64,000 nt of DNA from assembly GCA_963565915.1 (NCBI GenBank), contig OY751495.1, forward strand, positions 3,472,001 to 3,536,000, given 5' to 3'. This document shows positions 34,672-47,600 of the stretch, one piece after another; position 1 is the first letter of the stretch, and every line of letters starts with the position of its first letter. The position numbers and the translations under genes were made by a program. The stretch is from Entoloma clypeatum (Eukaryota > Basidiomycota > Agaricomycetes > Agaricales > Entolomataceae). The notes under the pieces are model-generated. The model was not told the DNA's origin and searched no databases. It was given only the letters and a program-made list of their open reading frames with translations.

Positions 34672-37600
34672 ATGGCCGACCACAAACCCCTACCAGCACT
34701 ACCGTCATCAGTCACACTCGCAGTGGACGCGAGACGACACCGATCACAACTTATCCGCCATTTCTTGTCAGAGACACATGATTCTGGGATAGAACAACGC
34801 GTAGAGGGGTGGGCGGTCGTGTTAGAAGACGTATTGGACGAGATGGGACATAGTCTTGCTGCTGATGAATGGTTGGGTGGATTTAGAAGGTCGCGGGAGT
34901 TGCAGAGGGACGAGAGGAGGCGCAGACAGGCTGCTGCGCAAGAGGTGCTGCAACTGAAGATGGCGGCGAAGGCGAAAGGGGGTGCGAGTGGGACCACGAG
35001 GAATCCCGACGGCAGCAGCGAGGGCAAGCAAATTGCCGAGACGATCGTCAAGGAGCTCCCGGAATTTCCAGCACCTTCCACGGCCAGAGGGAGGCAACTT
35101 CTGCTATGTGTGGGACCCCCGGGAACGCGGATACCTGTACCCAGCGAAGACGCAGGTTTTGACATCGTGCCTGCCAACATTGGCTGCTCCTTCGTCGCTG
35201 GTGCATATACAATCCAAGAAACAGCCTTTCCGACGATCCTGTACGGCGCTAGGGAATTGGCATGTAAGTTTCCCTGCGAATGATAATTTTCTAGTTTTAA
35301 CGCGTTCTGGTGTAGTGCCCACAGGCGAGGGTGTCTTGCCCCAAGTCGTCGGAGGAACGTTCACATTCAAAGGCGTGATTTCACCCCCGCAGCACCAGCA
35401 TTTGTTCAATGTTCTTCGGATCTCCGTATGCGTGCATCTGTCCCTCCTCCTGGAGCAATATCTTTTTCTCGACTCTCATATCCCCCTCATCTTTCCAAGA
35501 CCACCACTTCCGTCCCCGTCGCCTTCCGTGCCCATCAATCCTGCCGTCGAACACAGAAAGTCTCGTCACAAGAAGCGGAAATCTTTAATCCCGTCAGGGA
35601 TATTTTCCTTCTTTTCGAAAAGTAGCCTTTCACGGTCCAGCACAATCTCACCCGTCATGGGCCTTCACAACGCATTACATATGGCCACCCCGCCGTCTAC
35701 GGAAGAAGAACACACGCCTCGCTCCTCGCTTGACCTTGGCATAGGGCGCTTTCGCAGAATTTCAATCATGGGCGATAGACGTTCCCCGATGAAGAAACCC
35801 CCATCTGCCGAGGAGACGAGCACCCCTTTTACGACAACTCTGAAACAAGTCCAAAGTAGTCAAGGCTTGCTTTCTACGTCACTAGGAGTCTCGTTCGCGC
35901 CCCCGAAGTTGCTCGTCGATATTGCGAAGGCTGAAGAACAGAATCAGCCTTATCGTCTAAGAGGAGACCAAAAAACGGGGCTTGGGAGTCTTCTTGGTTG
36001 GAATGGAAAGGAGAACCTGGGGAAGGGCATGTCCGGAACGCTTGGTTTCCTCCACCACCAAGAGTTCTCTGTCTTGGTAGCTAGGCGGGTCCCGTCCGAT
36101 TATTCTGCTTCCCCAGAGTCAGAGACGCAGGTGCATACGGAGGAGGAGTCAACAAGCTCGTCATTAGCTTCAACGGCCTCCTTGGCTTCGTCCATTCAGG
36201 TTGTGAAGCCGCACGAGTTCGTTGTGTGCGGTCAACCTAAATGGAAAACGTATCGGTATTATTCAAAGGACGTAGAGGAGGACGTACCGATCGGGGAAGC
36301 GATTTGGGACTTCGTTTGGGCTGCGCAGATGTCTTGCGAACAGCCGGGGTGTCGCTCAAAACGTGGACAGCATGAGACGCGTCTTATACACGGGGGTGTG
36401 TCCATCGCTGTTGACATTGAAGAAAAGGGTGTGGAGGAAGACGAGGGGCCCGAGGCTGAAGCGGATCGGATTGACATGTGGCAGAGTTGTAAGGTTTGTC
36501 AGGCGAAGTCGGAAAGGAACGAGATGAGTGTTGGGACCTAGTGAGTATCTTGTCCTTCTTGGTGGACAGTGTTGACAGGTATCAGCTTGATGTCATTTGG
36601 GAAGTTTCTTGAACTTCTAGTCTATTCACCGGTGCTCGCCACCTTCAAACCCGCGCTGTGCGAGCATACCACGCCGCCTCCGCACCCTTGGCCAAATCTC
36701 CCTGCTTCGCGGTACAACATCGTAAGGCACTTCTCGACAAAATCGCATACAGTGTCGTTCAGCTGTTCCGCTTTGGAAAACGTATTTGAAATCCGCGTAC
36801 CACGGCTGCAAATCATACGAGGGAACGGGGGAAGATCATCGCGGGACCCTAGCGTAGTACAGGCAGAGGGCTCGGAGGCTGAGGAGGAAAGAAGACTTCT
36901 CAGACGCGAGATCAAACGATGGTGGGAGGGGGTCGCAGATCATATGGATAAGGTGGTGAGTGCCTAGGCTGCGAGCATTCTGTCAAAAGTGGCTGATGAC
37001 CATTCGTCCCAGGAGAAAGTTTTGGCTTCTGATGAAGAGAGGATGAGGTTAAAGGCTTTGCCGCGCTTACCGTCATCAGACGATAGTTACGAAGAACTGG
37101 ATACGCCAAAACCTTCCATGATGGATCTGCCAGACAGCATCCCTGGCCTTCCAGCTCCTCCCAGTACACCCGTGAAATCATCTTGGAAGGAGCATGAGCG
37201 GACACCAGCCATCGAATCGTCTCCTGGCGCTCCTGAGGCACCGCCGCCTACGCCGATGAAGAGCGCCCAGGAGCAAACCCCCGCTGAGCGTCTCGCGAGC
37301 CTACGACATACATTCCATCGGACGGAGCAGTCGCTATATGGGCAGCTAGGTCGAACACAGGCGTCGTCGTTGAATGATGTCCGACGATCGTTTATGGCTT
37401 CTGCCAAGGGCGCCCAGAAGAGGCTTTGTGCGTGGCAGAAGAAGCATATTTATACGGTTGCTGCTCCTCTGATTCCTGATAGGCTGGTGGTTAAGGAGCC
37501 TGAGTGGTGGGGGAAGAAGTGTCATGCTGTACACGGTAGCAATGCCATTGTGCGCGAGGATGATTGGGGAAGTATCATCTCTTATACATTGAGGTTTGTC

Positions 37601-39949
37601 GCGCATACAGTCATGGTTTCTAACCTGAACTCAGCATTCGTGCTTTGAATTTATCAGCACTACCGATTACCAACGGGAGCTTGCCAGCTTGTCTTTTACC
37701 CGTTTGGCATCTACGTCCAATTCGTCGTCCGCTGATTCGGAGGTATCCTCGACTCCACCAACCCAGTCGTCCTCGTCTTTCTTCTCCGCGGCCATGGGCT
37801 ATAGACTCTTTGCCCCGTCTAACCTTGCTCAACCCGACCCCGACCTAGACGACGTAGCATGGAGCGAACCTGAGGCTTTCTCTTCTGTGATCAGCAGGAA
37901 AGGACACCCCCGAGACAGTGCCAACATCATCAAAGAAGTCCTCCGCCAAAACTCCAAGTTTCAGGGGGAGGGCAGCAGGAGCCCGTCTAGTGCGTCTACG
38001 GCGTCGCTGCCGTTGCGGTTCGGGACTTTTGGGACGGGGACGGGACAGCGGCTGAGTGGGCTCGTTCCGCCGTCGGCTTGGGCGAAGGCTGATGTGCAGG
38101 TTAGTAGGGACGAGGCGGACGGGAGGGTGGTTGTGGTGTCGGATGCGGTGGAGGAGGTGGGGAAGATATTGGAGCATGAGGCGGGGAAGGGGGAGAAGGG
38201 GGAGACGTTTGTGATGAGTCGGCCTGGGTCGAGGGCTTCGGGGAGTGTTGCTTCGCTTGTTTTGTCAGGGACCGGAGGCGGAAGGGCGGAGGGCGCGGTT
38301 GGGCGCGGTCATAAGAGGGCGTCCTTATCCTCATCGTCATCGTCCTTGTCCTCGTTTGTATCTGCGGACAGTGACATGACGATTGGGAAGGACTCTTTGG
38401 GTGGAGCAAAGTTAACTGGTCCCCCGCAAGCTCCACCGCTGCCGCCCAAAGACGAGCCCAGCTCGGCGAAGCCGAGGCAGTCCGTTGAGGTGGTGCATCC
38501 CCCACCCCAGGTGCATCCGCTGCCGGCGCCCATTCCGGTCCCGGCATCCGCGAATCCGGCACTGTCGTCTTTCTCGTTCGCGAGCACCCTGACGAGCGGG
38601 TTCGGCAGCGCAATGAGGTTCATGCTTCGAGATCATGATTCTACGTCCCGTCCGACGTCCCCATTGACCAAGGGCCATCATGGTCTGCTGTCTGCTGAAC
38701 CCTCGGGGATCGACGAACGGCCGCATATCAAACACGACTGGACGGTTGGGAAGCGGCTCAAGTTCAGCTGCACGGTGTATTATGCGAAGCAGTTTGATGG
38801 ACTGCGGAAGCGGTGTGGGATTGATGACGTTTTTGCGAAGAGCCTTTCGCGCAGCGCGAACTGGGCGGCGGAGGGCGGGAAGAGTCGGTCGGCGTTTTGG
38901 AAGACGTCGGATGATAGGTTTATTATCAAGACTTTGGTCGATGCGTGGAATGTTGCTGATCTGTATGTCGTCTTCTTACCTTGCTTTCGCCTTGTCGTAT
39001 GGGCGCCCTGATGCGCATGTGTAGGCAAGTATTGTTGGAAATGGCTCCTTCGTACTTCCGATACATGGATGCTACGGCCAGCAGGGCTACCGTGTTGGCC
39101 AAGGTGGTGGGTTTCTACACCGTGGAAATCCGCAATTTGGAGACCGGGGCGGTGCAATCCAAGGCCGATCTTTTGGTTATGGAGAATCTCTTTTACCACC
39201 AGAAAATTTCAAAAGCGTTTGACTTCAAGGGTGTTCAGGGCCGGAAAGCCAAGGCTGCGAAAGTCTCGACGAATCTAGAGAAGCCGAAAACGTTTTTTGA
39301 TGGTGAATGGATTGAAGGTTTGTGTTTTGTGTAGCGCGTGCTTTTGTGTGCGTTCATGTGGGAGGTTGACTTGAGGTCACGAATAGGACAACAGAAAGCC
39401 ATGATGCTGGTTCGCGCTCATTCAAAGTACATCTTGCGGAGTGCTCTCAGAAACGATGCGGATTTCTTGTCAAAGAGCAACATAATGGATTATTCGTGCG
39501 TTTTGTGTTTTTGGCTTCTTCATGGGCAGTAAATATAGCGGGGGTAAACTTTTCATTAGGCTCTTGGTCGCCGTGAATGAAGAGGAGAAGGAGCTTGCTT
39601 GCGGCCTCGTTGATACTATTGGTACAGAACTTTTTTTTTTCGGATCGAATTTACGCTAACCGTATGAAATAGGAAGCTACACCTTTGCAAAGACGCTTGA
39701 GTATAAAGCAAAGCATGGATTAAATTCCGGCAAGGACATTACGGTCATGCCTCCTGCCGAATACGAGGAAAGGTTCATTAACGCTCTGGAAGGTTATTTC
39801 TTGGCTTGCCCAGGTATGTGAAACCCATTTTTTTTTACCCATTTGATGAAATGAATCTAACGGCTCGAACTTTCCCAGATAAATGGTCCAAGCCTTTGGA
39901 CGAATCGAAAATCATCAGTGATATCGGTCATCTTCCCAGCGTATTGTAG
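34672..39949 (+). CDS. FAB1: FAB1/PIKfyve-type phosphatidylinositol-3-phosphate 5-kinase
   Basis: Predicted to make PI(3,5)P2 on vacuolar/endosomal membranes. Exons 34672-35263, 35316-36540, 36586-36955, 37013-37593, 37658-38962, 39025-39317, 39387-39495, 39560-39621, 39673-39813 and 39879-39949 give 1582 residues. The middle part (about 440-620) is the FAB1 Cys-rich region: LVARRVPSDY, CGQPKWKTYRYYSKD, CEQPGC, a second C..C pair, then SFGKFLELLVYSP. The C-terminal ~310 residues are the lipid kinase: RFIIKTL, KAFDFKG, SNIMDYSLL and GLVDTIGSYTF. No FYVE finger and no clear chaperonin (TCP1) core precede them; only a short segment ending LRISVCVHLSLLLEQYLFLD resembles the end of that domain. 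This is short for fungal FAB1. Fragments of this gene lie at 30281-30777. Confidence 0.85.
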
Positions 39950-41315
39950 CTGAGCAAAAAGGTTGCTTATCCATTGGGATAAATTATGAACATGTTTTGA
40001 TAGCTTTAGACGTGCAGTGGACGACTATTGGACAGAATATAGGAATTGGAATGATAACGTTTCCGTGCCGTCGATGCTGTATCTCGAACCAGGTCGGATG
40101 ATGATATCATGATACTTGAACGCGAATGATGGCACCGTAATTTAATAGTTTGCATACTCAAGTTGTGAGAATTTGGTTTTGTGAGAATTTGGTTCCGCCC
40201 CAACTGTCAAAGCTTGACATCCCACCAATCCTGATTGTGCATAACGAGGCTGACCCACTGCGGCACAAAAACATGACGTCTGCTTTGTGGTATAGCCGGC
40301 GCGATGACTTTCCACATCGCCCCGACACGGTTCGTTCTGAACCAGTTCTGGCCTACGGACGGCAAGGCATAGGAATGCCGTATTTGGTATACGGGGAGAG
40401 AGGTCTCTGGGAGGATTGAGAATCACGATGCACCGCAACTTGGCTCCTGAAACTGTCGTTTTCCCCAGAGGGGGTCGTTCTGGGAGGGGGGGGGTTGTTA
40501 ATCCGGTCCTCAGCGGGAGACGATGGAAATAGATGCGAGGTCGGAAGATCTCATCGCACCGATTGAAAGAAATTGGGGCTGGGGATGAAGCTGGCGGACC
40601 CAGTAAGTACCCTCCTTATAAATTTTGTCGGAAGACGTGACAAGATCAGAAATTCTTGGGACCTGTGACCCAGATTTTCAGATGTTCCGAAGATGAGACC
40701 CTGGAAATCTCTGGAATCGTCGGCGCAGTAGGATGTGGAGTGGATTTGTGGGGCCAGACAAGCGAAATGGCCAACCTCTTGTGTGTCAGGGGACAGCTGT
40801 GACCGCCCGGTAGGTTCAAACGGTTGAGATACCGTGGTCGTAATGTTACAGTACTACAATGTCGAAGAGCACGCGAGCTTACAGCTGATCACAACCGTTT
40901 GTAATCTCCTGCACGATTTCCCGAAATCGCGCTTCTCCCTCGGCCTCCAAGATATCGCAGTCCCAGCGGTCTGCTGGCGCGATATCGGTTATCTTTGTAG
41001 GGTGGCGTGGAATGGCGCGGGGAGCGATCTCGGCAACGTTATCGCCTGTCGCAAGCCAACCTCTTTCCTAAAGCACTGACAGCATGCAAAGTGTGGAGGG
41101 GACAGATAACTGAAAGGAATCTGTAGGCTGGGCCGACTTTATGAGGTCACATACGCGACGCGAATTTCCCTATTAGGAAAGTCCAATGATGGATTGTTTG
41201 GTTTTGTATCTGGACGCGAGGGATCGCCTTGGCAGCCATCGCCGTCACTATGAAGTCAAAGACACCTGGAAGACGATCGACTCGTGATCTCCTCAAGTCT
41301 TTCTCTCCTCCTACC
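39950..41315. other. Intergenic region
   Basis: About 1.35 kb between the convergent 3' end of FAB1 and the 5' side of the phospholipase D gene. Contains a C/G-run near 40475-40490 and CT-rich sequence just upstream of 41316. ORFs here (40150-40419, 40834-41079) show no domain and no splice structure. No gene or known element seen. Confidence 0.5.
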
Positions 41316-44300
41316 ATGTCATTCTTATCCACTCTCCAAGGAAAGGTCGACCAAGCCATAGACGGCGTTGACAAAGTCGTTTCCAAGGTCGACGGGAGCC
41401 TCGGGGCAGTCAACGCTCAATTTGACAAGGGTTACAAGCACGCTCGTGCCGAAATTATAGGTTGACCTTTCGCTTGTTCGTGGTTTGTTTCTTCCTCATT
41501 TCTCCTCTCTTTCCAGGTCGTTTGAATCCCAATCGTACTTGCCCCCAATCATCACAAAGTGATGTGGCAGCACTGAAGCTTGTTTGACAGGTCGTCATGA
41601 CACCCCGGATGAGATCGCTGCCGACAAGCTACGCGAGGAGATCAACGCGTCACACCGTTACAACAGTTTCGCAGGGGAGAGGTCCAACAATTTCGTCAAG
41701 TGGTCAGTACTGCCAACCAAATAGGTTGTCGATTAACTTACCATCCCCATGAATAGGCATATCGATGGACACGATTACATGTGGGCACTTTCAGAGATGC
41801 TGGATAGCGCAAAAGAGGCTATATTTATCCTCGTATGCTACCCCCTCTTTCATCATCACTCGCCCAAACTCACATGATACTTAGGATTGGTGGCTTACTC
41901 CTGAGCTATATCTCCGTCGTCCACCTGCCTACTTTCCTGAATGGAGACTGGACAGGCTCTTGAAGCGCAAAGCGGAACAGGGTGTCAAGATTCATGTCAT
42001 CGTATACAAAGAGGTACGTGAAATTCTTTTACCAAACGTGAATCATGGCCAACAACAATCTCAGGTGACGCAAACGATGTCAATGAGTTCCAAACATACC
42101 AAGGTAGTTGATAGCAAAAGCAGCCCGCACAGTGTCATGTCTAATCATTCAATCCGTAGGCTGCTCTCAGTGCCTTGCACCCAAATATTGCATGCATGCG
42201 TCATCCTGATCATATTGGTGCCAAGGGTGAGTCCTCTGTCAAGTGCCTTTCAATTCACCACCAACATAGTCGTCTGCAGACAGCGTCGAGTTCTGGTCCC
42301 ATCATGAAAAGGCACGGAGTATCACTGATCTCCTATCTTCGTTGTTGACGCCACCCACATAGGTCGTGGTGGTCGACAACCACTTTGCCTGCATCGGAGG
42401 CTTGGACCTCTGTTTCGGAAGATGGGACACGCATACCCATCCCTTGGCAGATGTACATCCGACGGATTTCTCAACGACTCTGTTCCCCGGTCAGGACTAT
42501 AACAATGCCCGGGTGATGGATTTCAGAGAAGTATATAATTACGCGAGCAATACTTTGTCGGTTTTGGATACGGCAAGGATGCCTTGGCATGACGTGCGTC
42601 GTTCGACCTCGTCGGGACTTTGAGAGCTCAGGCTTTGCATATAGGTCCACATGACCCTCACAGGTCCTGTTGTGCTAGATATCGTTCAGCACTTTGTAGA
42701 ACGATGGAATGAAATCAAGAAGCGCAAGGTCTGTCCCCCAAACCCGTCCCGCCTTCCTTCAGACGTTCATTCCTGTTCTTGTACAACCAGTATCGCGAGG
42801 ATCAGTAAGCTTCTTTGGTCTCTTCCCGTTCGGTATTTTCTTATTTTTCAAAATGATAGGAGTTACCCTTGGCTTGCTCTCCCGCACGACGTCTCCGCCG
42901 CGCCGAACGAAGCTGTCGCTCGTATGTCTCCTAATTCCATGAATCAGCCCTCGATACTCACGATGTTGTTCTTTTTGGAAAATACCAGGTCACCCCCATC
43001 TCGAGCGCTGGCGTGTAATCGGGCACAAATACCAACAACGCTGGAACCGACATGGGCATAACGAGGATTTACCTGGGAGTGCGGAGCGTTCGTTGTATCC
43101 CAAGGCGAACCCGGCATGGACCTGCAAAGCGCAGGTTGTGAGGAGTGTCTCGGATTGGTCCCATGGGGTTTTGACGGAGTGTAGTATTCAGAATGCTTGT
43201 AAGTTTGTTCCAAAAAATTCCTTGACGAAGAATATCTAACTAACGGTGTATCTTGTCAGATATCAAGTTGATTGAGGGAGCAGAACATTTTATCTACATC
43301 GGTACATACATGAGTTGTTTCACAACTTTGCTGTTCTCACACGTTTCTCGTTTATTTAGAGAACCAGTTCTTGTAAGTGATTATGGCGCCTCCGTGGGCT
43401 TGATTAAATTGGGGCTGACTGTGCGGATCTAGCATCTCAGCCACAAAGGAAGGGGGTGTGATAAAAAACCTCATCGCACAAGCTATCGTGCAGCGGATTA
43501 TCAGAGCGGGGCAAGCGGGTACCAAGTTCAAGGTATGGTTTCCCTCTGGTATATTCGATAATTGCCCATGGCAAACCGTGAAAACCAGATCGTCGTTGCG
43601 ATTCCCGAAGTTCCTGGTTTCGCTGGGGACGTCAAGGGTGCCGGCTCGATCAAGACTATCATGGCTGCGCAGTATCGCACCATGAACCGTGGTGGTAGTA
43701 GCATTTACGAGGAGGTGAAAAAAGCAGGCTATGAACCGTGAGTCTTTCCGTTTGTAACCTGTCCAAGGAATCTTCAATTGTTGACGATGCTCGGTATAGG
43801 ATGGACTACATCCGTTTCTACCATCTCCGGTCCTACGACAGGATCAACGCTCCTACCGGTATGAAGTCCTTCTTTCGCTTGAGCAGTTCTCGCCCTGAAT
43901 GATTTTTTGCTACGCCCTAGGCTCATTAATCACTCAGATGGAGAAAAATTCAGGGGTCTCCTTCAGCGACGCCCAAGTCGCCCTTGCCCGCCAATGGATC
44001 GGGCAAGATCCGGAAAGCGACCAGAAGACTGTCACGATGACTTTCTCGACCCTGTCTACAGCAGGCGAGGGCCTCGTCGTGAACGACAAGACGCCGGCCA
44101 AGACCCAGACGGTCAACATCCCGGAGAGCGAGGAGGATGCCCGTCGCATTGTGGAGCGGTTTGAGAAAGGGGCGACGGAGGTTAGGAGGGATGAGGATGT
44201 GGCGGATACGGTTTCGCAGCATATGTTGAATGATAAGACGGGTTTGCAGGAGGAGAAGTGGTTGGGGACTCCTGAAGAGGAGCTGGATGCGTACGTCCTT

Positions 44301-45360
44301 TTTTTTCTGTTTTTGGCCTTTTATATGTGACAAGGTGCTTAATCGTCTTCATAGATACGTGTCCGAGTTGTTGTATATCCATACGAAGTTGATGATTGTG
44401 GACGATAGAAAGGTTATCGTACGTGTTGTTTTTCGATGTTGGCAAAGAAACAGCAATGTCTGAATTCTGTTCTCGTTCCCCTTCGTAGATGGGTTCAGCG
44501 AACATCAACGACCGCAGTCAGAAGGTTGGACATTTGTAGTGTCATAGCTTTTCCCCTTGGCTGATTCATTTCTTTCAGGGCGATGGTGATTCGGAAATAG
44601 CTCTTGTCGTTGAGGACGACGACATGATAGACTCGTATATGGACCACAAGCCCTATCAGGTGTCTCGCTTCGCGGCCACTCTCCGTCGCAAGCTCTTCCG
44701 AGGTATGGTTTTTCCCAAAATAACGACCATATATACCCAAACAATTTTTGCAGAGCACCTTGGGCTCATTCCGCCGCAGATGTGTACTGACCGGCAACCC
44801 CGTGTCACCCCCTTCATGAGGCCTGCACCTCACCGTAACGATGACGAGACTGCGGACCCGTTCGACGAGCTCGTTGCGGATCCTATCTGTGACGAGGCGA
44901 TGGCGCTTTGGGTGGAGACGGCCAAGAGGAACAGGGATATCTATACGGAGATTTTTAGGCCTGTGCCAACTAATTTTGTGAGGGATTGGGCGGCGTATGA
45001 CGTGCGTTTTTTTTGTTTTTGTTTTTTTCATTTTTCCTGATTGTTCGATGAATGGACTGACCGACCGTTTGTTTTGTTCGCTCGTCAACAGAGGTATGTG
45101 CCCAAGGTCAAGGTGGGACATGTGGTCCCGGACATTCCGCTTGAAAAAGTGAAGGAGAGATTGTCCCATGTAAGGGGGGCTTTGGTTGAATGTCCTATGG
45201 TAAGGGCCAGCTTTTCCCCGAGTTCTGGTTTTTTTTTTTGGGGGGGGGAGGAGCTGAATTGTTTTTTTTTTCTCTTTAGGATTTCCTGATCGATGAAAAG
45301 GATTTCGTTACTGGGCCTGAATGGAGTGGGTTGAACCCCACTCTCCCGATCTTTATTTGA
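41316..45360 (+). CDS. Phospholipase D (24 exons)
   Basis: Hydrolyses phosphatidylcholine to phosphatidic acid. 24 exons from 41316-41460 to 45280-45360, summing to 2595 nt (864 residues) with every phase consistent. The two HKD catalytic motifs are HHEK/VVVVD (about 197-205, ending CIGGLD) and HTKLMIVD (about 654-661, ending MGSANIND). Other family marks are WWLTPELYLRRP, SWDHTHPL-like WDTHTHPL, and VVRSVSDWSHG before the second half. No PX/PH lead is seen, so it is the short fungal form. The first HKD motif is split by an intron with a GC donor (42312-42362, GCACGG...AG); reading through hits a stop. Exon 14 (43360-43372) is only 13 bp, exon 10 only 14 bp. An alternative ATG at 41250 is possible. 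A truncated copy lies at 61313-63619. Confidence 0.92.
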
Positions 45361-45688
45361 AATAAAGTACGCGATTGGGGCTTGATCAAGTGATAAAGTG
45401 TTGTGAACACAATTTTTTCTTTTTCTGTTTCCATGTAATCAACATATTTCAGCTGTCGATAGAAGGAAGGTCTCTGCTCGTTTGTAGCCATTGGTGAATG
45501 TACTTTTCTTACTTAAACTTCTTGCTTTCTTGTAAGTGAGACCGCCGTTGGCATGTTCAGTGTATAAACCAATGGCAATATTGATGGTTGAACTGATGAC
45601 CAAGGGTACATGCTAATCCTAAGAGGCGAGGAGAAGAAATAGATATGACTTCTCTCAAAGGCTGAAGATTCCGCCAGCACGCCGTCTA

Positions 45689-45837
45689 CTGTACTATTAC
45701 GACCGGGTGTTCAGTCACGCGTCACAGCCATTTTTTTCTGATATTTCTTTTTGAATTTCTCGATTTATTGAGATTTTGGGGCTGTGTTGGAAAAACTTTT
45801 TGATCACATGCATGAACACCCGGTCGTAATAGTACAG
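45689..45837. mobile_element. 149-bp MITE, TA target site
   Basis: Ends CTGTACTATTACGACCGGGT and its complement (about 25-bp TIR), flanked by TA (45687-45688 and 45838-45839). The paralogous region at 63953-63970 lacks it and shows a single TA, which gives a clear empty site. Size and target fit a Tc1/mariner-type MITE. It inserted after the phospholipase D segment was duplicated, or was never in the copied allele. Confidence 0.88.
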
Positions 45838-45839
45838 TA

Positions 45840-46274
45840 CTGGGGTGGGTCAATAGAAGTGATAGTCCCAGTCCAACAGTGAGGCCGATCACCACAGCAC
45901 CTTTGATGTGGTTTGGAATCTAGATAAAGTAGACCCAGCCGTTTGTTGATGGACATAGTGTAGGAGTCCATCGTTGCCTAAGCTGGATGGTACTTGGAAA
46001 AGAATCCCAGTAATTTAGATGATCAGGTGTAAGTTATGCATTGTATGATAAGTGCTAGGTTTCTGGAGGATGATTGATGGAGTGGTGTAACGGAGCACGC
46101 CCTTGTGTATCTAATTATAGGTTGTTTGATAAACAAACAACCTAGGACTATAAATGGAAATATGTAGCTTAAGTAAGATAGTTGATTTTACCTTGTCTTG
46201 TACACCATTGCTGCCCTATATATTTCAGTCTAGCTCTGTTGTATGAGGCTTAAGATCTCTACCACATAACAGAC
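45840..46274. other. Non-coding gap
   Basis: About 430 bp. Shares its first part with the end of the window (duplicated segment). 46130-46260 is A/T-rich with TATATATTT and may be part of a decayed LTR, but no partner copy is seen. Confidence 0.35.
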
Positions 46275-47600
46275 ATGTTACTAGTATATTTTTTTGAGCT
46301 TCCATCTATTGGGAAGCATTCAACGCTTACAGCGAAATACTGCAAAACCCGTGAATCCACCCTATCATCCACAACCATCAAACCTGCCCTGAGTCTCATG
46401 TCCCGCACTATCTCAATTAGTCAGGACATTACCGGACAAAATCCAGATAGACTCAGCACTCAGCTGATGAGCCATTGGCTCCAAAGAGACAAGTCACTGG
46501 TGGAGTGGAGTACTTCCCTCTGCCAACCGCCATCTCCTAGGGAAACTAGGGGAGTACACCTAGAGGAGATACCTGAAGTATCTCAGTATTTAGGAGAACC
46601 GACTCATTATGTTGATGATGAGTATATGGCGATAGCCACGTCACACGACAGAAAAGTGAGCCCTCCTCGCCAAACACTGGATGCACCAGTGCATCAACTG
46701 GAATGAAAAGTGTTCATTGCTGGGGAAGATTTACTTCACACCACGAAGGGACGGAAAAGTCCATCATTACTCGAGAGTACAATAACTGACTTTAAACCAA
46801 TAAACTGAAATACAGCAACATATGATTCAGATGAGGGTAAACCTGATCTGTTGAAAGCAGCTGGAAAAATGCGCATGAAAAGCATGTCGGAGTCGCCCCC
46901 TCTGCTAATGATACCTATGCCGAAAGACACTTGGGAGATGAAGAGTAAAACTCCTCCCACAAAAGAGACAGATGAAGAGTGTGTCAAATGGGAACGGTTG
47001 GGAATACCAACCGCGGCGCAGGCACATATGATGGAAGTATCATTATTGTGCCAAGTGAAGGGATACTTCAAACCGACAACACATAAGCACATGCATGATC
47101 AAGTGGTTTTGCATGCAACAGCAGTGTATGAGTACATGGGTATAACAAACCCTGATGATACAACTCAGGAGTTCATGCAAACAGTACTTTACACAGTCAA
47201 GACTATTCTTGACTTGCAGCCAAAGGAAAACCCAGTGAATACACCTACTCAAGAGTGTGCTGTGCAAGCAACACATGTCGTTGAACAGCCGCCTGCTAAA
47301 ATGCAGCCTATTGTGACACCTCTGCGAACAGGTATCCAACACAAGAGTGCAGACAATCAGACTGCGGTCACATTGAGTGGTGTTGCAATAGCGCCTCCAA
47401 ATCCACTCCAGAAACAACAGGCAAGTGCAATGGCTCACCCCTATGTAGAACCAACAATGCCAATATTCTATGGATGGATACTGAAGGATAATGGAGCAGA
47501 GAAGAAACCCTCTGCCAGACAAATGGCTCAGCGCCAAACAGAAAAAGTGGAGGAAACTCTTCCACCCCATAAAAAGTGTTGGAATGACAAGCTGCTGTGA
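46275..47600 (+). pseudogene. Decayed gag-like ORF of a transposable element
   Basis: One reading frame stays coding-like for about 440 codons but is broken by two TGA stops, near 46704 and 46806. It is hydrophilic, rich in charged residues, proline and threonine, with EECVKWERLGIPTAAQAHMM and TMPIFYGWILKDNG segments. No zinc knuckle, protease or polymerase is present. Composition, lack of introns and position next to copia remnants suggest a retrotransposon gag, but I do not recognise the family. Both stops could come from CGA codons by C-to-T change. Confidence 0.4.

Noticed and set aside
35316..36541. Separate gene starting at 34982 in the long open frame
   Set aside because: The frame joins the upstream exon through a normal intron at 35264-35315, and downstream exons continue the FAB1 Cys-rich region.
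37845..38735. Minus-strand ORFs (110, 170, 104 and 107 residues) opposite FAB1 exon 5
   Set aside because: Low-complexity mirror of a Ser/Pro-rich coding region; no independent support.
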